IMG/VR virus record: IMGVR_UViG_3300038701_000757
Span: 1 to 37,422 of that record
DNA: 37,422 nt
Reading direction: 5' to 3' (one strand)
From: a virus
Both the position numbers and the translations under genes were made by a program. Below are positions 22,461 to 31,307 of this stretch, one piece after another. Under the pieces are notes generated by a model. That model ran no database searches. It had not been told where the DNA came from and was given only the letters and a program-made list of their open reading frames with translations. The first letter of the stretch is position 1; every line of letters starts with the position of its first letter.

Positions 22461-22794
22461 GGAATACCCCTCTGAATATTTGACGGTACAAGCTTATGAG
22501 CTTTTTACGATTCTTGTCTAACGCTGTGCGCATAAACGGTTGGGCCTTCTGTCTCTTTGTTCCGTATTCAACATATGGTGCATACTCGGTAGGTGTAAAA
22601 ACCGTGGCCGTCTCTTTGTCGCTTCTCGATGATATACTTGCTCTTAGTCTCCCGGTGTCTACTGGGGTGTTACGCTTAGCTGCCCCTTCTATGAGAGCAG
22701 CAGCACTTGGCAGAAACTTAGCGTTAACCTTTGCGAACTCAGTAGGATAGTTTCTTGCCTTACTCCTAATCACCCGCGCACTAAGCACCGTCAA
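22453..22794 (-). CDS. HK97 gp10-like tail completion protein
   Basis: The 113-aa protein has the clear gp10 signature AAKRNTPVDTGRLRASI followed by FTPTEYAPYVEYGTKRQKAQPFMRTAL and a basic C-terminal helix. Proteins of this family sit at the head-tail joining region and are needed for tail completion. It overlaps the head closure gene by 14 bp and the tail terminator-like gene by 8 bp. Confidence 0.88.
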   Translation of the reverse strand: MTVLSARVIRSKARNYPTEFAKVNAKFLPSAAALIEGAAKRNTPVDTGRLRASISSRSDKETATVFTPTEYAPYVEYGTKRQKAQPFMRTALDKNRKKLISLYRQIFRGVFRG

Positions 22795-23113
22795 CCGCCT
22801 TTAGTAGTACCCTGAAGTGATGGTTTTTCTGTAGCGTGTTCTTTGGGCTCTCGGTGATGTAGTAATCATCCCCTTCCCATCTTACACGCCGGCCATAGTA
22901 GATTTCCGTACTTGGGTCGGTGTACATCTTGTACTCCGCTCTTACAGTTAGTCCGTCAGCGAAGAACCGCTCGCTCCCTTGTGCTTGGTTTATTGCAGCG
23001 GCTATAGCGTCACCCGTGCTGTAGTCTGGCCCGGTTGATGTACTCCAATATCCACCCGTAGACGTAGAGGCATCAAGCAATATAACCGTCTCACTGTAGA
23101 AATCACTTATCAT
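22781..23113 (-). CDS. Head closure / head-tail adaptor protein
   Basis: The 110-aa beta-rich protein (SETVILLDASTSTGGYW, FADGLTVRAEYKMYTDPS) ends with the stopper-like pattern YYGRRVRWEGDDYYITESPK and FRVLLKAVDG. Its order, after the connector-like gene and before gp10, is that of the SPP1 gp16 / HK97 gp7 type head closure proteins. It overlaps its upstream neighbour by 4 bp. Confidence 0.72.
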   Translation of the reverse strand: MISDFYSETVILLDASTSTGGYWSTSTGPDYSTGDAIAAAINQAQGSERFFADGLTVRAEYKMYTDPSTEIYYGRRVRWEGDDYYITESPKNTLQKNHHFRVLLKAVDGA

Positions 23114-23712
23114 GCAAACCTCGGCTTCCTGAACTTATCAAGAGCTGTAATTAAGCGCACCGGGTAAGCATTCGCACCGGCGTAAGTAATCGAGTAGTCG
23201 TCAAGGCTTTCTGATTGCACATCCGATACCTTTGCATTATCAATCTGATACCATGCCATCTTTGCAGCCGTTAGCTTTAACTCATCCGGCCATACCACAC
23301 GGCTGATTCTTACCAAGCCTATATAGTGGTCATCCTTGGTGTCGTCCTGATCCTGGTCTATCAGTACTCCGTACTCATCAAGCGTAAGCTTACCAGTAGA
23401 GGCAGATGATACCGTGTATATACCGACATTAGACCAGCCGCCTTCTATGGCGACATCCATTCCATCCCTAAAGCCCTTCTCTTTAAACTCGTTCTCTTCG
23501 TCGGTTATATAATCGTAAGTATCAGAATCACCACGTACAAAGGTGAAGTTGCTCGCACTCTCACGGTACACGTAGCCATCTTGAAAGGCGTGGCCGATAT
23601 AGGACACAATGTCTTTTTCAACAAGCGGCAGAAAGAAATCTAACTGTGTATCGTAAGTAGTCCCAGTGATACCTAATATTGTCTTGGCTTCTGCCGTTGT
23701 TACTATTGCCAT
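23110..23712 (-). CDS. Head-tail connector protein (gp6/gp15-like)
   Basis: The 200-aa protein begins with the helical connector pattern VTTAEAKTILGITGTTYDTQ, then LDFFLPLVEKDIVSYIGHAF, and ends with LKLTAAKMAWYQIDNAKV and the tail DKFRKPRFA. An inserted beta domain (RGDSDTYDYITDEENEFKEK to VGIYTVSSASTGKLTLDE) makes it longer than the usual 100 aa. It probably forms the ring below the portal. It starts at ATG 23712. Confidence 0.75.
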   Translation of the reverse strand: MAIVTTAEAKTILGITGTTYDTQLDFFLPLVEKDIVSYIGHAFQDGYVYRESASNFTFVRGDSDTYDYITDEENEFKEKGFRDGMDVAIEGGWSNVGIYTVSSASTGKLTLDEYGVLIDQDQDDTKDDHYIGLVRISRVVWPDELKLTAAKMAWYQIDNAKVSDVQSESLDDYSITYAGANAYPVRLITALDKFRKPRFA

Positions 23713-23716
23713 GTGT

Positions 23717-24451
23717 CTATTTAAACCCCGCTAATTTCTCGTATATCGCGTGCGCTTCGCTTATAGCACCCTCGGTCCGTAGCTTCCTTTCGGTCAAGTC
23801 GGTAATCTTTCGGTCTGCTTCTTTAACCCCGGCCTTGAGTCCAGATATGCGCCCCTGTAGATACTGCATAGCCTTAGTAGGCTCGGCGTACCCATACTCA
23901 TATTCTGCCTTCAGTAGTGCGCTTTGTTCTGCGATGTACAACCTATACGGCTTACCCTCTAAGATAAACCCGTGGATAATGCCAAGCGCCCAACTGCAAG
24001 AGCTACGCTGATACGCATACTCCGTCTCATGGCTCATGTGCACACCGTAAAGACTTATGTCGGTATACCCCTCATAGAGCGCAAGAAGGATCATCCATGT
24101 AATAGTGTTTGTGACATAGAGATTATCACCCATTGCGTCAAGGTGAAACCGTTCCTTAACTTCCTCGTAAGGATAGGAAACGCTGTTCGGTATCTCATCG
24201 TAATGGTCCTGCATGTACACGGGACCATCAAAATTAGAGTACCGCTCCGTCACCGCCGGTTGGCCCCAATACCTTTTAGGGTGCATCTCAAAGGCCCTGT
24301 CAGCACGCTCACACGCCTTGTGTGCTGTAGCAGTACCAACGGCCCACATCTCTACAGTCTCGTCACCAAATGGCGCATCCTTCAAACTCTCAGCTGTACC
24401 TAAAATGCAGAGCGGCGGTTTAATGCCGCCCTGCTTATTATTTGCTTTCAA
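23717..24451 (-). CDS. Rossmann-fold glycosyltransferase-like protein (GT42/DUF115-like)
   Basis: The protein is 244 aa from TTG 24451 (AAGGAG upstream). It starts with a nucleotide-binding loop PLCILGTAESLKD (13-25), then VEMWAVGTATAH and FEMHPKRYWG. LYGVHMSHETEYAYQRSS lies at about 134-151, and a C-terminal coil follows from about 195. This pattern resembles phage proteins related to CstII-type sialyltransferases and DUF115/Maf flagellin glycosyltransferases, both of which use CMP-nonulosonic acids. It sits among head genes, between the decoration-like protein and the connector. With the sugar operon at 32285-35889 it could attach the sugar to a virion protein. The fold call is moderate and the substrate is inferred. 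Confidence 0.5.
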   Translation of the reverse strand: MKANNKQGGIKPPLCILGTAESLKDAPFGDETVEMWAVGTATAHKACERADRAFEMHPKRYWGQPAVTERYSNFDGPVYMQDHYDEIPNSVSYPYEEVKERFHLDAMGDNLYVTNTITWMILLALYEGYTDISLYGVHMSHETEYAYQRSSCSWALGIIHGFILEGKPYRLYIAEQSALLKAEYEYGYAEPTKAMQYLQGRISGLKAGVKEADRKITDLTERKLRTEGAISEAHAIYEKLAGFK

Positions 24452-24470
24452 CTTTTTTTACTCCTTCATG

Positions 24471-24845
24471 CTACGGGAGAAGAATCGCCCGTGCGTAGAT
24501 TACCGAGGTAGACCCGGTAGTCCCTGCCTGAATGTTAATGTAACCGTCATCGTCCTTGAAGCGGTGAGTCTCCATAGGCCCAACTACATATTCGCCTGCA
24601 CCAGTGGTAGCAAAGGTGTAATCGCCAATGCCCTCGCCGGTGTACTCAGCGCCATTCTTGAAAGTTACATTAGCAGCCGCACCTGCGGTCTGCTCAACGA
24701 TGAAAATAACCTTAGAGGCATCTTCATCGCTTACGTCCAAATAAGCATTTGCGCCGGTGTCACTAAGACGAACCGACCCAGTACTCATCAAAGCTTTAGT
24801 ATTCCGTACTGCTTCAATAGCAGTAATTTCGCTTGATCCAGCCAT
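24471..24845 (-). CDS. Putative head decoration protein (124 aa)
   Basis: It is a small beta-rich protein directly downstream of the capsid gene, the common place for capsid cement proteins. It has ALMSTGSVRLSDTGANAYLD, then SKVIFIVEQTAGAAANVTF and a C-terminal TGSTSVIYARAILL. It is Ala/Gly/Thr-rich and free of cysteine. The many Ser/Thr residues would be possible glycosylation sites, since the glycosyltransferase-like gene follows. The role is inferred from position. Confidence 0.6.
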   Translation of the reverse strand: MAGSSEITAIEAVRNTKALMSTGSVRLSDTGANAYLDVSDEDASKVIFIVEQTAGAAANVTFKNGAEYTGEGIGDYTFATTGAGEYVVGPMETHRFKDDDGYINIQAGTTGSTSVIYARAILLP

Positions 24846-24856
24846 CTATCTACTCC

Positions 24857-25714
24857 TTAGCTCGTCAGCCCGGTAAAGTTTGCATATACAACCCCAAGAT
24901 GATCGGGACGTACAACTTTCGAACCATAAATATAAAGACCGCGGACACCATCGGCGAAGTAATCCTCGCGCCGAATTGCCTCAATGCGGTCTACCTGTCC
25001 TGCGTATGCGATCGCGTCGGAAGTGCCGAACATAATAGCATACTCGCTATTGGTGGAATCTACGGCCACATTGTTAGACTCGTAGAAATCAAAACCCATG
25101 CCGGAAGCCATACCCTCAAGCGCGGGGCTGTTGGGAGTGTCAAAGGTATTGGTGCCGTTGGTAATCTGAGCATACCGAAGCAGCTGCATAAACCAAGGCG
25201 GTGCTACACACCAAGGGCGACCCATAGCGTTGTTCTCTTTCAAGTAACGATGCATATAGGTAATCAAGTCGGGCATGTCATTAGCATACAGGTTAAGACC
25301 AGCGGACGCACTACCAAGGTTTGAGGCGTTAGTAATACCGGCCTCGGTGTACTTATCTGCAAGGTGCTGATCGATGGTGTCAGCCATTGCAAAAGCTGCC
25401 TTCTGCATAGCACCATCCATTACCCGTACGTTCATCTGTGCCTGATCTACGTCATCAATCGCAAAAGCGAAAGACTTTTTCTGATCGATTACAAGCTCAC
25501 GCTGTGCGTCGTCAACGTCCTGCCAGGTTACCCCGCCGGTTGCGCTGTACGAGGAGATATCAATATCCCCTATTTCGTTAATCTTCAGTACCTGTCCGGC
25601 CTGAATCTCGCCCTCGTAAGAGGTATCTACTACCTGCTTGAAAACAAGTGCTTTATCGGTGTTAACAATAAAGCGGCGACTCCATAGAGTCGGTTTGAAA
25701 AGCTCAAGTGCCAT
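24857..25714 (-). CDS. Major capsid protein (HK97 fold)
   Basis: The 285-aa protein has the start KPTLWSRRFIVNTDKALVFK and DTSYEGEIQAGQVLKINEIG, then DISSYSATGGVTWQDVDDAQ and LVIDQKKSFAFAIDDVDQAQ. This is the P22 coat-like branch of HK97-fold capsid proteins. The C-terminal half has YAIMFGTSDAIAYAGQVDRI and ends in VVYANFTGL. Gene order (scaffold upstream, decoration-like downstream) agrees. There is no protease gene, so maturation probably does not involve cleavage by a dedicated prohead protease. Confidence 0.9.
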   Translation of the reverse strand: MALELFKPTLWSRRFIVNTDKALVFKQVVDTSYEGEIQAGQVLKINEIGDIDISSYSATGGVTWQDVDDAQRELVIDQKKSFAFAIDDVDQAQMNVRVMDGAMQKAAFAMADTIDQHLADKYTEAGITNASNLGSASAGLNLYANDMPDLITYMHRYLKENNAMGRPWCVAPPWFMQLLRYAQITNGTNTFDTPNSPALEGMASGMGFDFYESNNVAVDSTNSEYAIMFGTSDAIAYAGQVDRIEAIRREDYFADGVRGLYIYGSKVVRPDHLGVVYANFTGLTS

Positions 25715-25724
25715 CTATTTACTC

Positions 25725-26318
25725 CTATGATTTTAGTTCCGCTTCCATAGCCGCTTCGACTACTTCAGACGGAATCTTGTTAAACTCTCCGGGAGATAGG
25801 GCCGACATTTCTTTATATGTCATTCCTCCATACCCGGTCGGGTCGGTCTTAGTTACTACACGTCCGTGCTTCTTTGCAACCTCGTCTTTCCCCTGAAGAA
25901 CTGCGGCCTGTTTGTCTGCGATGTATTCTTTAATCAGCGCTTCGGTAGTTTCGGCATCCTCACCAATGAGTCTGTCTAAATACTTGGGCGGTTTAAGTCC
26001 TACTTCGCTCAAAAGTTCAACCGCTACGCTACGCTGCAATGCAAGCTGCTTATCCCTGCGCTCTGCCTGTAGCTGGTTCTCGATGTCGGCCATCCGCTCG
26101 GCCATCTTCTCTTCTGCCGTTTTCTTTTCCTCTTCGGCGGCCTTCTCCCGCTGTTCCAAAAGCTTTGTAAGCTCCTGGACCCTTCGGTCACTTCCGCTCT
26201 GTGCGCTTCTCGTTTCTTCCAACTGTTTCTGTAATGCTTCAAGCTGCTTAGCCATTGCAGCCTGTTCGTTTGTCTCTTGCTCTTCCGTTCCTTCGACCGG
26301 ATTCGCTTCATCTGACAT
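25725..26318 (-). CDS. Capsid scaffolding protein
   Basis: The 197-aa protein is rich in Glu, Lys, Gln and Ala, with long coils (AKQLEALQKQLEETRSAQSG, VQELTKLLEQREKAAEEEKK) and a C-terminal part with GLKPPKYLDRLIGEDAETTE and YGGMTYKEMSALSPGEF. It lies directly before the capsid gene. This matches DUF4355-like scaffolds, which guide procapsid assembly and leave before maturation. It starts at ATG 26318 behind AGGAGACT. Confidence 0.85.
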   Translation of the reverse strand: MSDEANPVEGTEEQETNEQAAMAKQLEALQKQLEETRSAQSGSDRRVQELTKLLEQREKAAEEEKKTAEEKMAERMADIENQLQAERRDKQLALQRSVAVELLSEVGLKPPKYLDRLIGEDAETTEALIKEYIADKQAAVLQGKDEVAKKHGRVVTKTDPTGYGGMTYKEMSALSPGEFNKIPSEVVEAAMEAELKS

Positions 26319-26327
26319 AAAAGTCTC

Positions 26328-27335
26328 CTATAAAAAATTGTATCTTTGGCCGTGATCGTTCACGGTTAATCCCTGTTCTTGTACCCACTCTCGGGCAGTC
26401 TGGTAAGGTTGTAATCCTTGACCCCTTATCCTTCGTTGTTCGGGAGCAAAGCCTTCAACCTCGGGGGTAACGGTACACCGGCAGTTAATGTCCTGCTCAG
26501 CAATACCGTTTCTGTGCGGTCCGGGTGTTTCTCCCCAAGGTGCGCTAAACATCCCCGTCTCGTTATCCATCCTGCGGCCGTCCATCTCTACGTGGTCTGG
26601 CCGTGTGCGGGAATCAAGGGTAGCATCCCAAACTTCAACAATATTAACACCCTGGTCTGCCGACTCTTCATAGGCTATTTGGCTACCAAGGCTCATAGCT
26701 CTAAGGCCCTCTGTCCGTGCTATGGTCTCTGCTTGCCGTCTGCTGATGCTCAGGGCGTCCTGAAGGCGTTTTCTTATCTTCGGTATACCTTCACCCCTAC
26801 CAATGCCATCTGTGACAGCACGGCTTATTCTCCGCCTCATGTCGCCCGGATAGTTAACATCAAGCGCCCTGTCTAAAATACGCTTATGTCTTAAGGCTTC
26901 TTGTCGTGGCATGAACCCGGCCAAGGCTTCAACGTCTCCGCTTATCCCTACGGCTGCCGCTGCCGTCCTGTCATCAACACCGCCGAAAACCATTTGAAAC
27001 CCGGCGTACTGATTAACGGCCCAACCAGATGAAGCGTAAGAACCGTCTAAAGCAGCACGTGCTATGTTCTCTACGCTCTCCCGCGTCTGCCCTGCGAATA
27101 TCTCAACCCGTCTATTCAGTTCTGTTAAGATGTTGGTATTCCTAATCAACTGCGCCCGCTGTGCTTGGGTAAGCTCTGACGGGTCGATGTTAATCAACCG
27201 CGTTACTACGGCGACCGTTTCATCAAGCTGCCGTTGATATGCTTCCCTAAACTCGCGGGATGTTATCTGCTCAAGCCTCCGTTGTAGCTTCGCTTGGCTC
27301 GACTGTAGGTTCTGCTGTAAGTCCCTCGTCGCCAT
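26328..27335 (-). CDS. Minor head protein (SPP1 gp7 / Mu F family)
   Basis: The 335-aa protein has a helical N-terminus and the Mu F-type C-terminal signature: SRRQAETIARTEGLRAMSLG, VEVWDATLDSRTRPDHVEMD, MFSAPWGETPGP, INCRCTVTPE. These proteins bind the portal and enter the head in small numbers, assisting DNA delivery. It overlaps the portal gene by 65 bp, longer than other overlaps here. The C-terminal VNDHGQRYNF is short. Confidence 0.88.
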   Translation of the reverse strand: MATRDLQQNLQSSQAKLQRRLEQITSREFREAYQRQLDETVAVVTRLINIDPSELTQAQRAQLIRNTNILTELNRRVEIFAGQTRESVENIARAALDGSYASSGWAVNQYAGFQMVFGGVDDRTAAAAVGISGDVEALAGFMPRQEALRHKRILDRALDVNYPGDMRRRISRAVTDGIGRGEGIPKIRKRLQDALSISRRQAETIARTEGLRAMSLGSQIAYEESADQGVNIVEVWDATLDSRTRPDHVEMDGRRMDNETGMFSAPWGETPGPHRNGIAEQDINCRCTVTPEVEGFAPEQRRIRGQGLQPYQTAREWVQEQGLTVNDHGQRYNFL

Positions 27336-28701
27336 CCATCCCCCTGAACGGGTCGCGTTCCTGCTCTATTCTTTCCATCTCTTTTTCAGGCTGGTCGATA
27401 AAGCTCATCTGTGCAAAGGCCGTCTTAGTTGATACAGAATTAAGGAGCAATTGCAACGTCTCGGCCTCGGCCTTGATATCCTTCGGGAAGTTACGGGTGA
27501 AGGTGAACTCTAAATCATTCACGTCTACATCAACGCCCTTGAACTCTCTCCAATGGTCAGTAAGTATTCTGTACTGCTCCCGTAGTGCCCGCTTGAACTT
27601 CCGCTCGGTAATCTTGCAACTGTTCTCTAAGTTGAGTAATGCAACCTGCCAACCTATAACCCGCATCTCTCCGCCGAACTCTTTCGACATATCGATAGAC
27701 TTTGCGAATTGGTAAATATTACGCCGTATCTCTGCAAGTAGGTTATTAACCGGAGCGTCGGCTAATTGCTTATTGATAAACCCGACTTCCCCGTTCTCGG
27801 AGAGCGGGAAGATGCCAGTCTGTTCAAGACTCTGCATGAACTGTTTGTCAATGTAAAGGCCTGAGTCCTTGATGAACATATAGGCTAATCGTAGCTGTTC
27901 AATCTCACTCGTGGTAGCACTAATGATAGCATCATAGGCATCCATCAAATCGGTTACTTTGTAAGGCTCTGCCGTTTCGTATTCGTTATTCTTGAATAGC
28001 AAAATCGGGATACGGGAGAATAGGTTGTCTCTCCACTCATCTTCACGATAAGGCCGGAAGTTTAAATCCCCGTTGTCTATGTAGAATCTAACCGTATTGG
28101 AATCGTACCACTCGACCACGGTCACCTGCTTCTTGTTCCCGCCGTCCATTTGTGCCATTTCATAGTACCTGAGAACAAGCTGTGGCTCATCAAGGCTATG
28201 GTCTTTGATGTAGATGATTTCCCATGGGTCTATGTTCTGTATTCTAACCAGGCCTTCAGAATCAAGATACAACTGCCGATAGGCTTTACCGCACATTGCA
28301 GCCATCCTGACAAGCTCACTGTTGCGGTCTTCGGAGTCGTTGTCAAGGGAGAAGTTATTAAGCCACTCCATATCAGCTTCATAATCAGACTCATCGAATA
28401 CGCCGTCTCTGTCATAGGCTGCCCGGTCAAGGTCTACAGAAACGGAGTTCCCCATATACCCGGCTTTCGTATCTACAATGTCACCGTAGAAATCATTAGC
28501 GGTACGGCGGTCAATCTTCTCATAGGGTAACGGCTTACGCTCATAGATAGGGACGTTCTTAAGCATGTAACGCTTGTAGAGCTGCCGTAGGCTGTTACCC
28601 TCACCAAGCCGGTGAGTCTTAACCAAGTCCTCAAGCATCATGCTGATAGTGTCGAGGTTGTCGCTTTCTATCAATGTCAATATGTCTTGTGTAGTCTGCA
28701 T
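27271..28701 (-). CDS. Portal protein (SPP1 gp6-like)
   Basis: The 476-aa protein follows the large terminase gene and shows the SPP1 gp6-type pattern. The N-terminal part has YKRYMLKNVPIYERKPLPYE and NDFYGDIVDTKAGYMGNSVS. The wing region has EADMEWLNNFSLDNDSEDRN and MAAMCGKAYRQLYLDSEGLV. The clip and crown carry LNLENSCKITERKFKRALRE and FTRNFPKDIKAEAETLQLLL. It forms the 12-fold ring through which DNA is packed and ejected. The C-terminal tail is acidic and Thr-rich (EPTVEPSEATTEA). Confidence 0.9.
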   Translation of the reverse strand: MQTTQDILTLIESDNLDTISMMLEDLVKTHRLGEGNSLRQLYKRYMLKNVPIYERKPLPYEKIDRRTANDFYGDIVDTKAGYMGNSVSVDLDRAAYDRDGVFDESDYEADMEWLNNFSLDNDSEDRNSELVRMAAMCGKAYRQLYLDSEGLVRIQNIDPWEIIYIKDHSLDEPQLVLRYYEMAQMDGGNKKQVTVVEWYDSNTVRFYIDNGDLNFRPYREDEWRDNLFSRIPILLFKNNEYETAEPYKVTDLMDAYDAIISATTSEIEQLRLAYMFIKDSGLYIDKQFMQSLEQTGIFPLSENGEVGFINKQLADAPVNNLLAEIRRNIYQFAKSIDMSKEFGGEMRVIGWQVALLNLENSCKITERKFKRALREQYRILTDHWREFKGVDVDVNDLEFTFTRNFPKDIKAEAETLQLLLNSVSTKTAFAQMSFIDQPEKEMERIEQERDPFRGMDGDEGLTAEPTVEPSEATTEA

Positions 28702-28702
28702 C

Positions 28703-29890
28703 TTACCTCTTTATCGTGGCGCTTATCTGTGGGGCGGCCCGTCTCAATCCCTCTGTTGCATACCTAAGAGCATCAATCATATGATTATGCTTGTCCTCGA
28801 TTATCGGGAGTATATCACCGGTCAACTTGTCCCTCTTGTAGCTGTACAGTTTAAACTCATCTATTGTATGCTTGCACCGCTCGTGAATCACTATCTCCCG
28901 GAATGAACGCAAGAAGCTGATTCCATCCTCTATGCTATTCTTACCCTTAAGCGCACGCCGTAGCTTCGGGAAGCCGTGCCGCTGCATAAAGCTTATCGTT
29001 TCAGGACGTGCCGAGTCAGCGGTTACTATCCACTTATCAGCATCAGGAACAGTCTTAAACAGGTTAGGCGTAGCGTCTATGTCTACACCAACTCCATAGG
29101 CTTCCTGGTCAATATACAAACACCCGTCATCTATGAAGCACCGCACTAAGGTAGTCGGGTCCTGAGAAAAGCCCCAGTCTGCCCCGTAATAGAATGTCGC
29201 ACCGGGCGACGGATCAAAATTCGATACTCGATACTTGCCGTGAAAGACTTGTGCATCGGTAAACGTCCGACACTTCCCCTCCCATACATGCAGGTACTTA
29301 TCGGTATCATGCTCCCGGTCGTACTCCATTTCACTCCTGAGTACATCAGGGAAAAACGGATTATCTGTATGGTTTATCTGCTTAACTACGGCATCATCCC
29401 GCTTGTTAGTGATAAACATATCATACACCGGATCAGTCTCTTGGTCCGGGTTAAACGTAAACCATATCTCACTACCGGGCTTTCTAACCGTCGGTATCAA
29501 TAACTCGAGGCTTTCACGGCTTACCGCCTGTGCCTCTTCTACCCATGCAATGTCTATCCCTTCGGTAGACTTGATGCTATGGACGTTTCTATACAATCCC
29601 TTGAATATAAACCGGCTGCCATTCTTATACCGTATCTCTGTCTTGGTTATTTCCCATCCTGGCCGGTTAGATACCAATTCAGAAATCAGGGCATGGACAG
29701 AATCGCCTATGGAGTTCTGAATCTCACGGGCGCACAGTATAAGCATCTGTGCTTTATTCCGCTCTACTAAGTCAATAGCGAGCATAGCAAAGGATCGGCT
29801 CTTACCGCTTCCACGTCCGCCATATGCTACCTTGTACCGTGCGGGCTTGCAGAAATCCTTGAAGCACCCAGGAACTACCCAGTCGGCCAT
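28703..29890 (-). CDS. terL: Terminase large subunit
   Basis: The 395-aa protein has Walker A GGRGSGKS (24-31), Walker B IDIAWVEEA (112-120) and a nuclease domain beginning YYGADWGFSQDP with the metal-binding Asp238. A second acidic region contains IVTADSARPETI and a third has IEDKHNHMIDALRYA. This is the PBSX/SPP1-type packaging motor: the ATPase pumps DNA into the head and the RNase H-like domain cuts it. It overlaps the small subunit by 16 bp. Such terminases often package headful, which fits a circularly permuted assembly. Confidence 0.94.
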   Translation of the reverse strand: MADWVVPGCFKDFCKPARYKVAYGGRGSGKSRSFAMLAIDLVERNKAQMLILCAREIQNSIGDSVHALISELVSNRPGWEITKTEIRYKNGSRFIFKGLYRNVHSIKSTEGIDIAWVEEAQAVSRESLELLIPTVRKPGSEIWFTFNPDQETDPVYDMFITNKRDDAVVKQINHTDNPFFPDVLRSEMEYDREHDTDKYLHVWEGKCRTFTDAQVFHGKYRVSNFDPSPGATFYYGADWGFSQDPTTLVRCFIDDGCLYIDQEAYGVGVDIDATPNLFKTVPDADKWIVTADSARPETISFMQRHGFPKLRRALKGKNSIEDGISFLRSFREIVIHERCKHTIDEFKLYSYKRDKLTGDILPIIEDKHNHMIDALRYATEGLRRAAPQISATIKR

Positions 29891-30237
29891 ACAAACCCTA
29901 TCGGCTTACTCTCCCCGTTTTCCTCGGTTAAGTGGGTATATTCCTGTTGGTCCTTCCAACCAAAATTATTTTTAAGGCTGAATATGATACCCGTTACAGT
30001 AGACTGCCTGTACAGCTGCTCTTCAAGGTATTGGGCTATCTTGGACTTAGCCTTTTTTATAGTGGTAAGAAACTCCGGTTTGTCAGTCTCATAATACAGT
30101 AGACTGTGCCTATCCTCGAATCCAAGGTATAGAGCTAAACCTGTAACCGTTGGCTTATTCGTACTCTCAAAGTACCTATCTATGACGGCCTGCATCTCTT
30201 CTGGGGTTTCGTATTTTGGGGGCCGTCCGGTTCTCAT
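29875..30237 (-). CDS. terS: Terminase small subunit
   Basis: I prefer ATG 30237 (AAGGAA upstream) over GTG 30240, giving 120 aa. The protein has the pattern RTGRPPKYETPEEMQAVIDR, VTGLALYLGFEDRHSLLYYE, FLTTIKKAKSKIAQYLEEQL, IIFSLKNNFGWKDQQEY. It is typical of small terminases with an N-terminal helix-turn-helix that recognise the pac site. It is directly upstream of the large subunit. Confidence 0.9.
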   Translation of the reverse strand: MRTGRPPKYETPEEMQAVIDRYFESTNKPTVTGLALYLGFEDRHSLLYYETDKPEFLTTIKKAKSKIAQYLEEQLYRQSTVTGIIFSLKNNFGWKDQQEYTHLTEENGESKPIGFVWPTG

Positions 30238-30249
30238 CACTTATTCCTT

Positions 30250-31074
30250 CTAATCTACTATGTGCCCCTCGGCTATAACCTCAAATCTTGTTATGTCCGA
30301 TAGGTCATCCTGTACTATAAACTCTAAATCTTCACCCTTGGCAAGGCGCTGTGTAACACCAATCTTCCCCTGACTTGCAAAGGTTAACCGTGCATAGAAT
30401 CCGTTTTGTCCCTGCTGTGGGTTTGTAGCAGCTTCCGGTGTCCAGTCATACATAATCCCGGCTATATCGGCGTTAGTCTTAACGTTGAATATGTTGTAGT
30501 ATTCACCGTCCCGCTTTCTTAACACAAGGCCGTTTGCAATACCGCCCGCTATATCGCCAAAAGTGCTCAGGCTTACCGGGTCGGCAGTTTGAACGTCGAA
30601 TATAATCCGTGTAATATCGAATACTAAATCAACACCGGACGGGAGTACGTCTTGACCTCTAAGGCCGAATATCTGACTGGTGACAGATCCATCTACCGCC
30701 ATGTTGGTAACACCGGATGTAACAGCAGCACCGGTAGGTAGGATAGAATCTAATGGTGTATCCATAGTTAGGGTAGTACCTGCTATTGAAATAACATACC
30801 CTAAGTAGTATCTATCAGGGATAGGGCTATAGAGGATTATATAACTCCCCACCGCTATACCGGTCGCATCCGCTACGGATACCTCTTTACTTCCGACTAC
30901 CGTAGGAGCTGCGAGAGTAGTGACATTATCAATACGGTTGAACTTAGCTATAACGGCGGGGGTGGTCTGGTCTTGTATATATACATCACCAAGCGCCCTA
31001 CCCGCTGTAGTAACGATCATATTGCTACGACCGCCAAGCTCATTTTTGCCGTTTATCTCTGAATTAGTTATCAC
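30250..31074 (-). CDS. Putative virion-associated beta-rich protein (274 aa)
   Basis: The start is GTG 31074, sharing bases with the previous TAG; a later ATG at about residue 19 is possible. The protein is almost all beta (VSVADATGIAVGSYIILY, YYLGYVISIAGTTLTMDTPL, LVFDITRIIFDVQTADPVSL). It looks like a structural protein, for example a head fibre or neck protein, coded just before the terminase genes. I do not recognise a family. Its size and context favour a virion role. Confidence 0.55.
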   Translation of the reverse strand: MITNSEINGKNELGGRSNMIVTTAGRALGDVYIQDQTTPAVIAKFNRIDNVTTLAAPTVVGSKEVSVADATGIAVGSYIILYSPIPDRYYLGYVISIAGTTLTMDTPLDSILPTGAAVTSGVTNMAVDGSVTSQIFGLRGQDVLPSGVDLVFDITRIIFDVQTADPVSLSTFGDIAGGIANGLVLRKRDGEYYNIFNVKTNADIAGIMYDWTPEAATNPQQGQNGFYARLTFASQGKIGVTQRLAKGEDLEFIVQDDLSDITRFEVIAEGHIVD

Positions 31075-31307
31075 TACTTAGTATATCCTCGGATTACCGC
31101 AGCCACCCCGCCGTATTCTAACACACGCTTAAAATCGTCATCGGTTAGAAGCGTCCCCGGATAGTCACATATGTTCCAGGAGCAGTATACCCTCTTGTAC
31201 GCCCCGCCGTCCGGTAAATCAGCCTTGCGCGCCTTCTTGCTTGCTTGACGCTTGGCCCATGTATCATTGCGGCTATACTTAGGTATCTTCCGATAACTCC
31301 TGCTCAT
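31074..31307 (-). CDS. Small basic phage protein (77 aa)
   Basis: The protein begins MSRSYRKIPKYSRNDTWAKR, continues QASKKARK, and has YKRVYCSWNICDY. It belongs to a widespread small phage protein type with an MSRSxRK start, a basic N-terminus and a SWxICDY motif, often coded near terminase genes. A nucleic-acid-binding role is likely from charge, but no function is established. It starts at ATG 31307 behind AGGAGT. Confidence 0.7.
   Translation of the reverse strand: MSRSYRKIPKYSRNDTWAKRQASKKARKADLPDGGAYKRVYCSWNICDYPGTLLTDDDFKRVLEYGGVAAVIRGYTK

Noticed and set aside
24213-24836. Long open frame (207 aa) on the plus strand
   Set aside because: It lies antisense to the glycosyltransferase-like and decoration genes, has no ribosome binding site or recognisable domain, and is low in charged residues, so it looks like a mirror frame.
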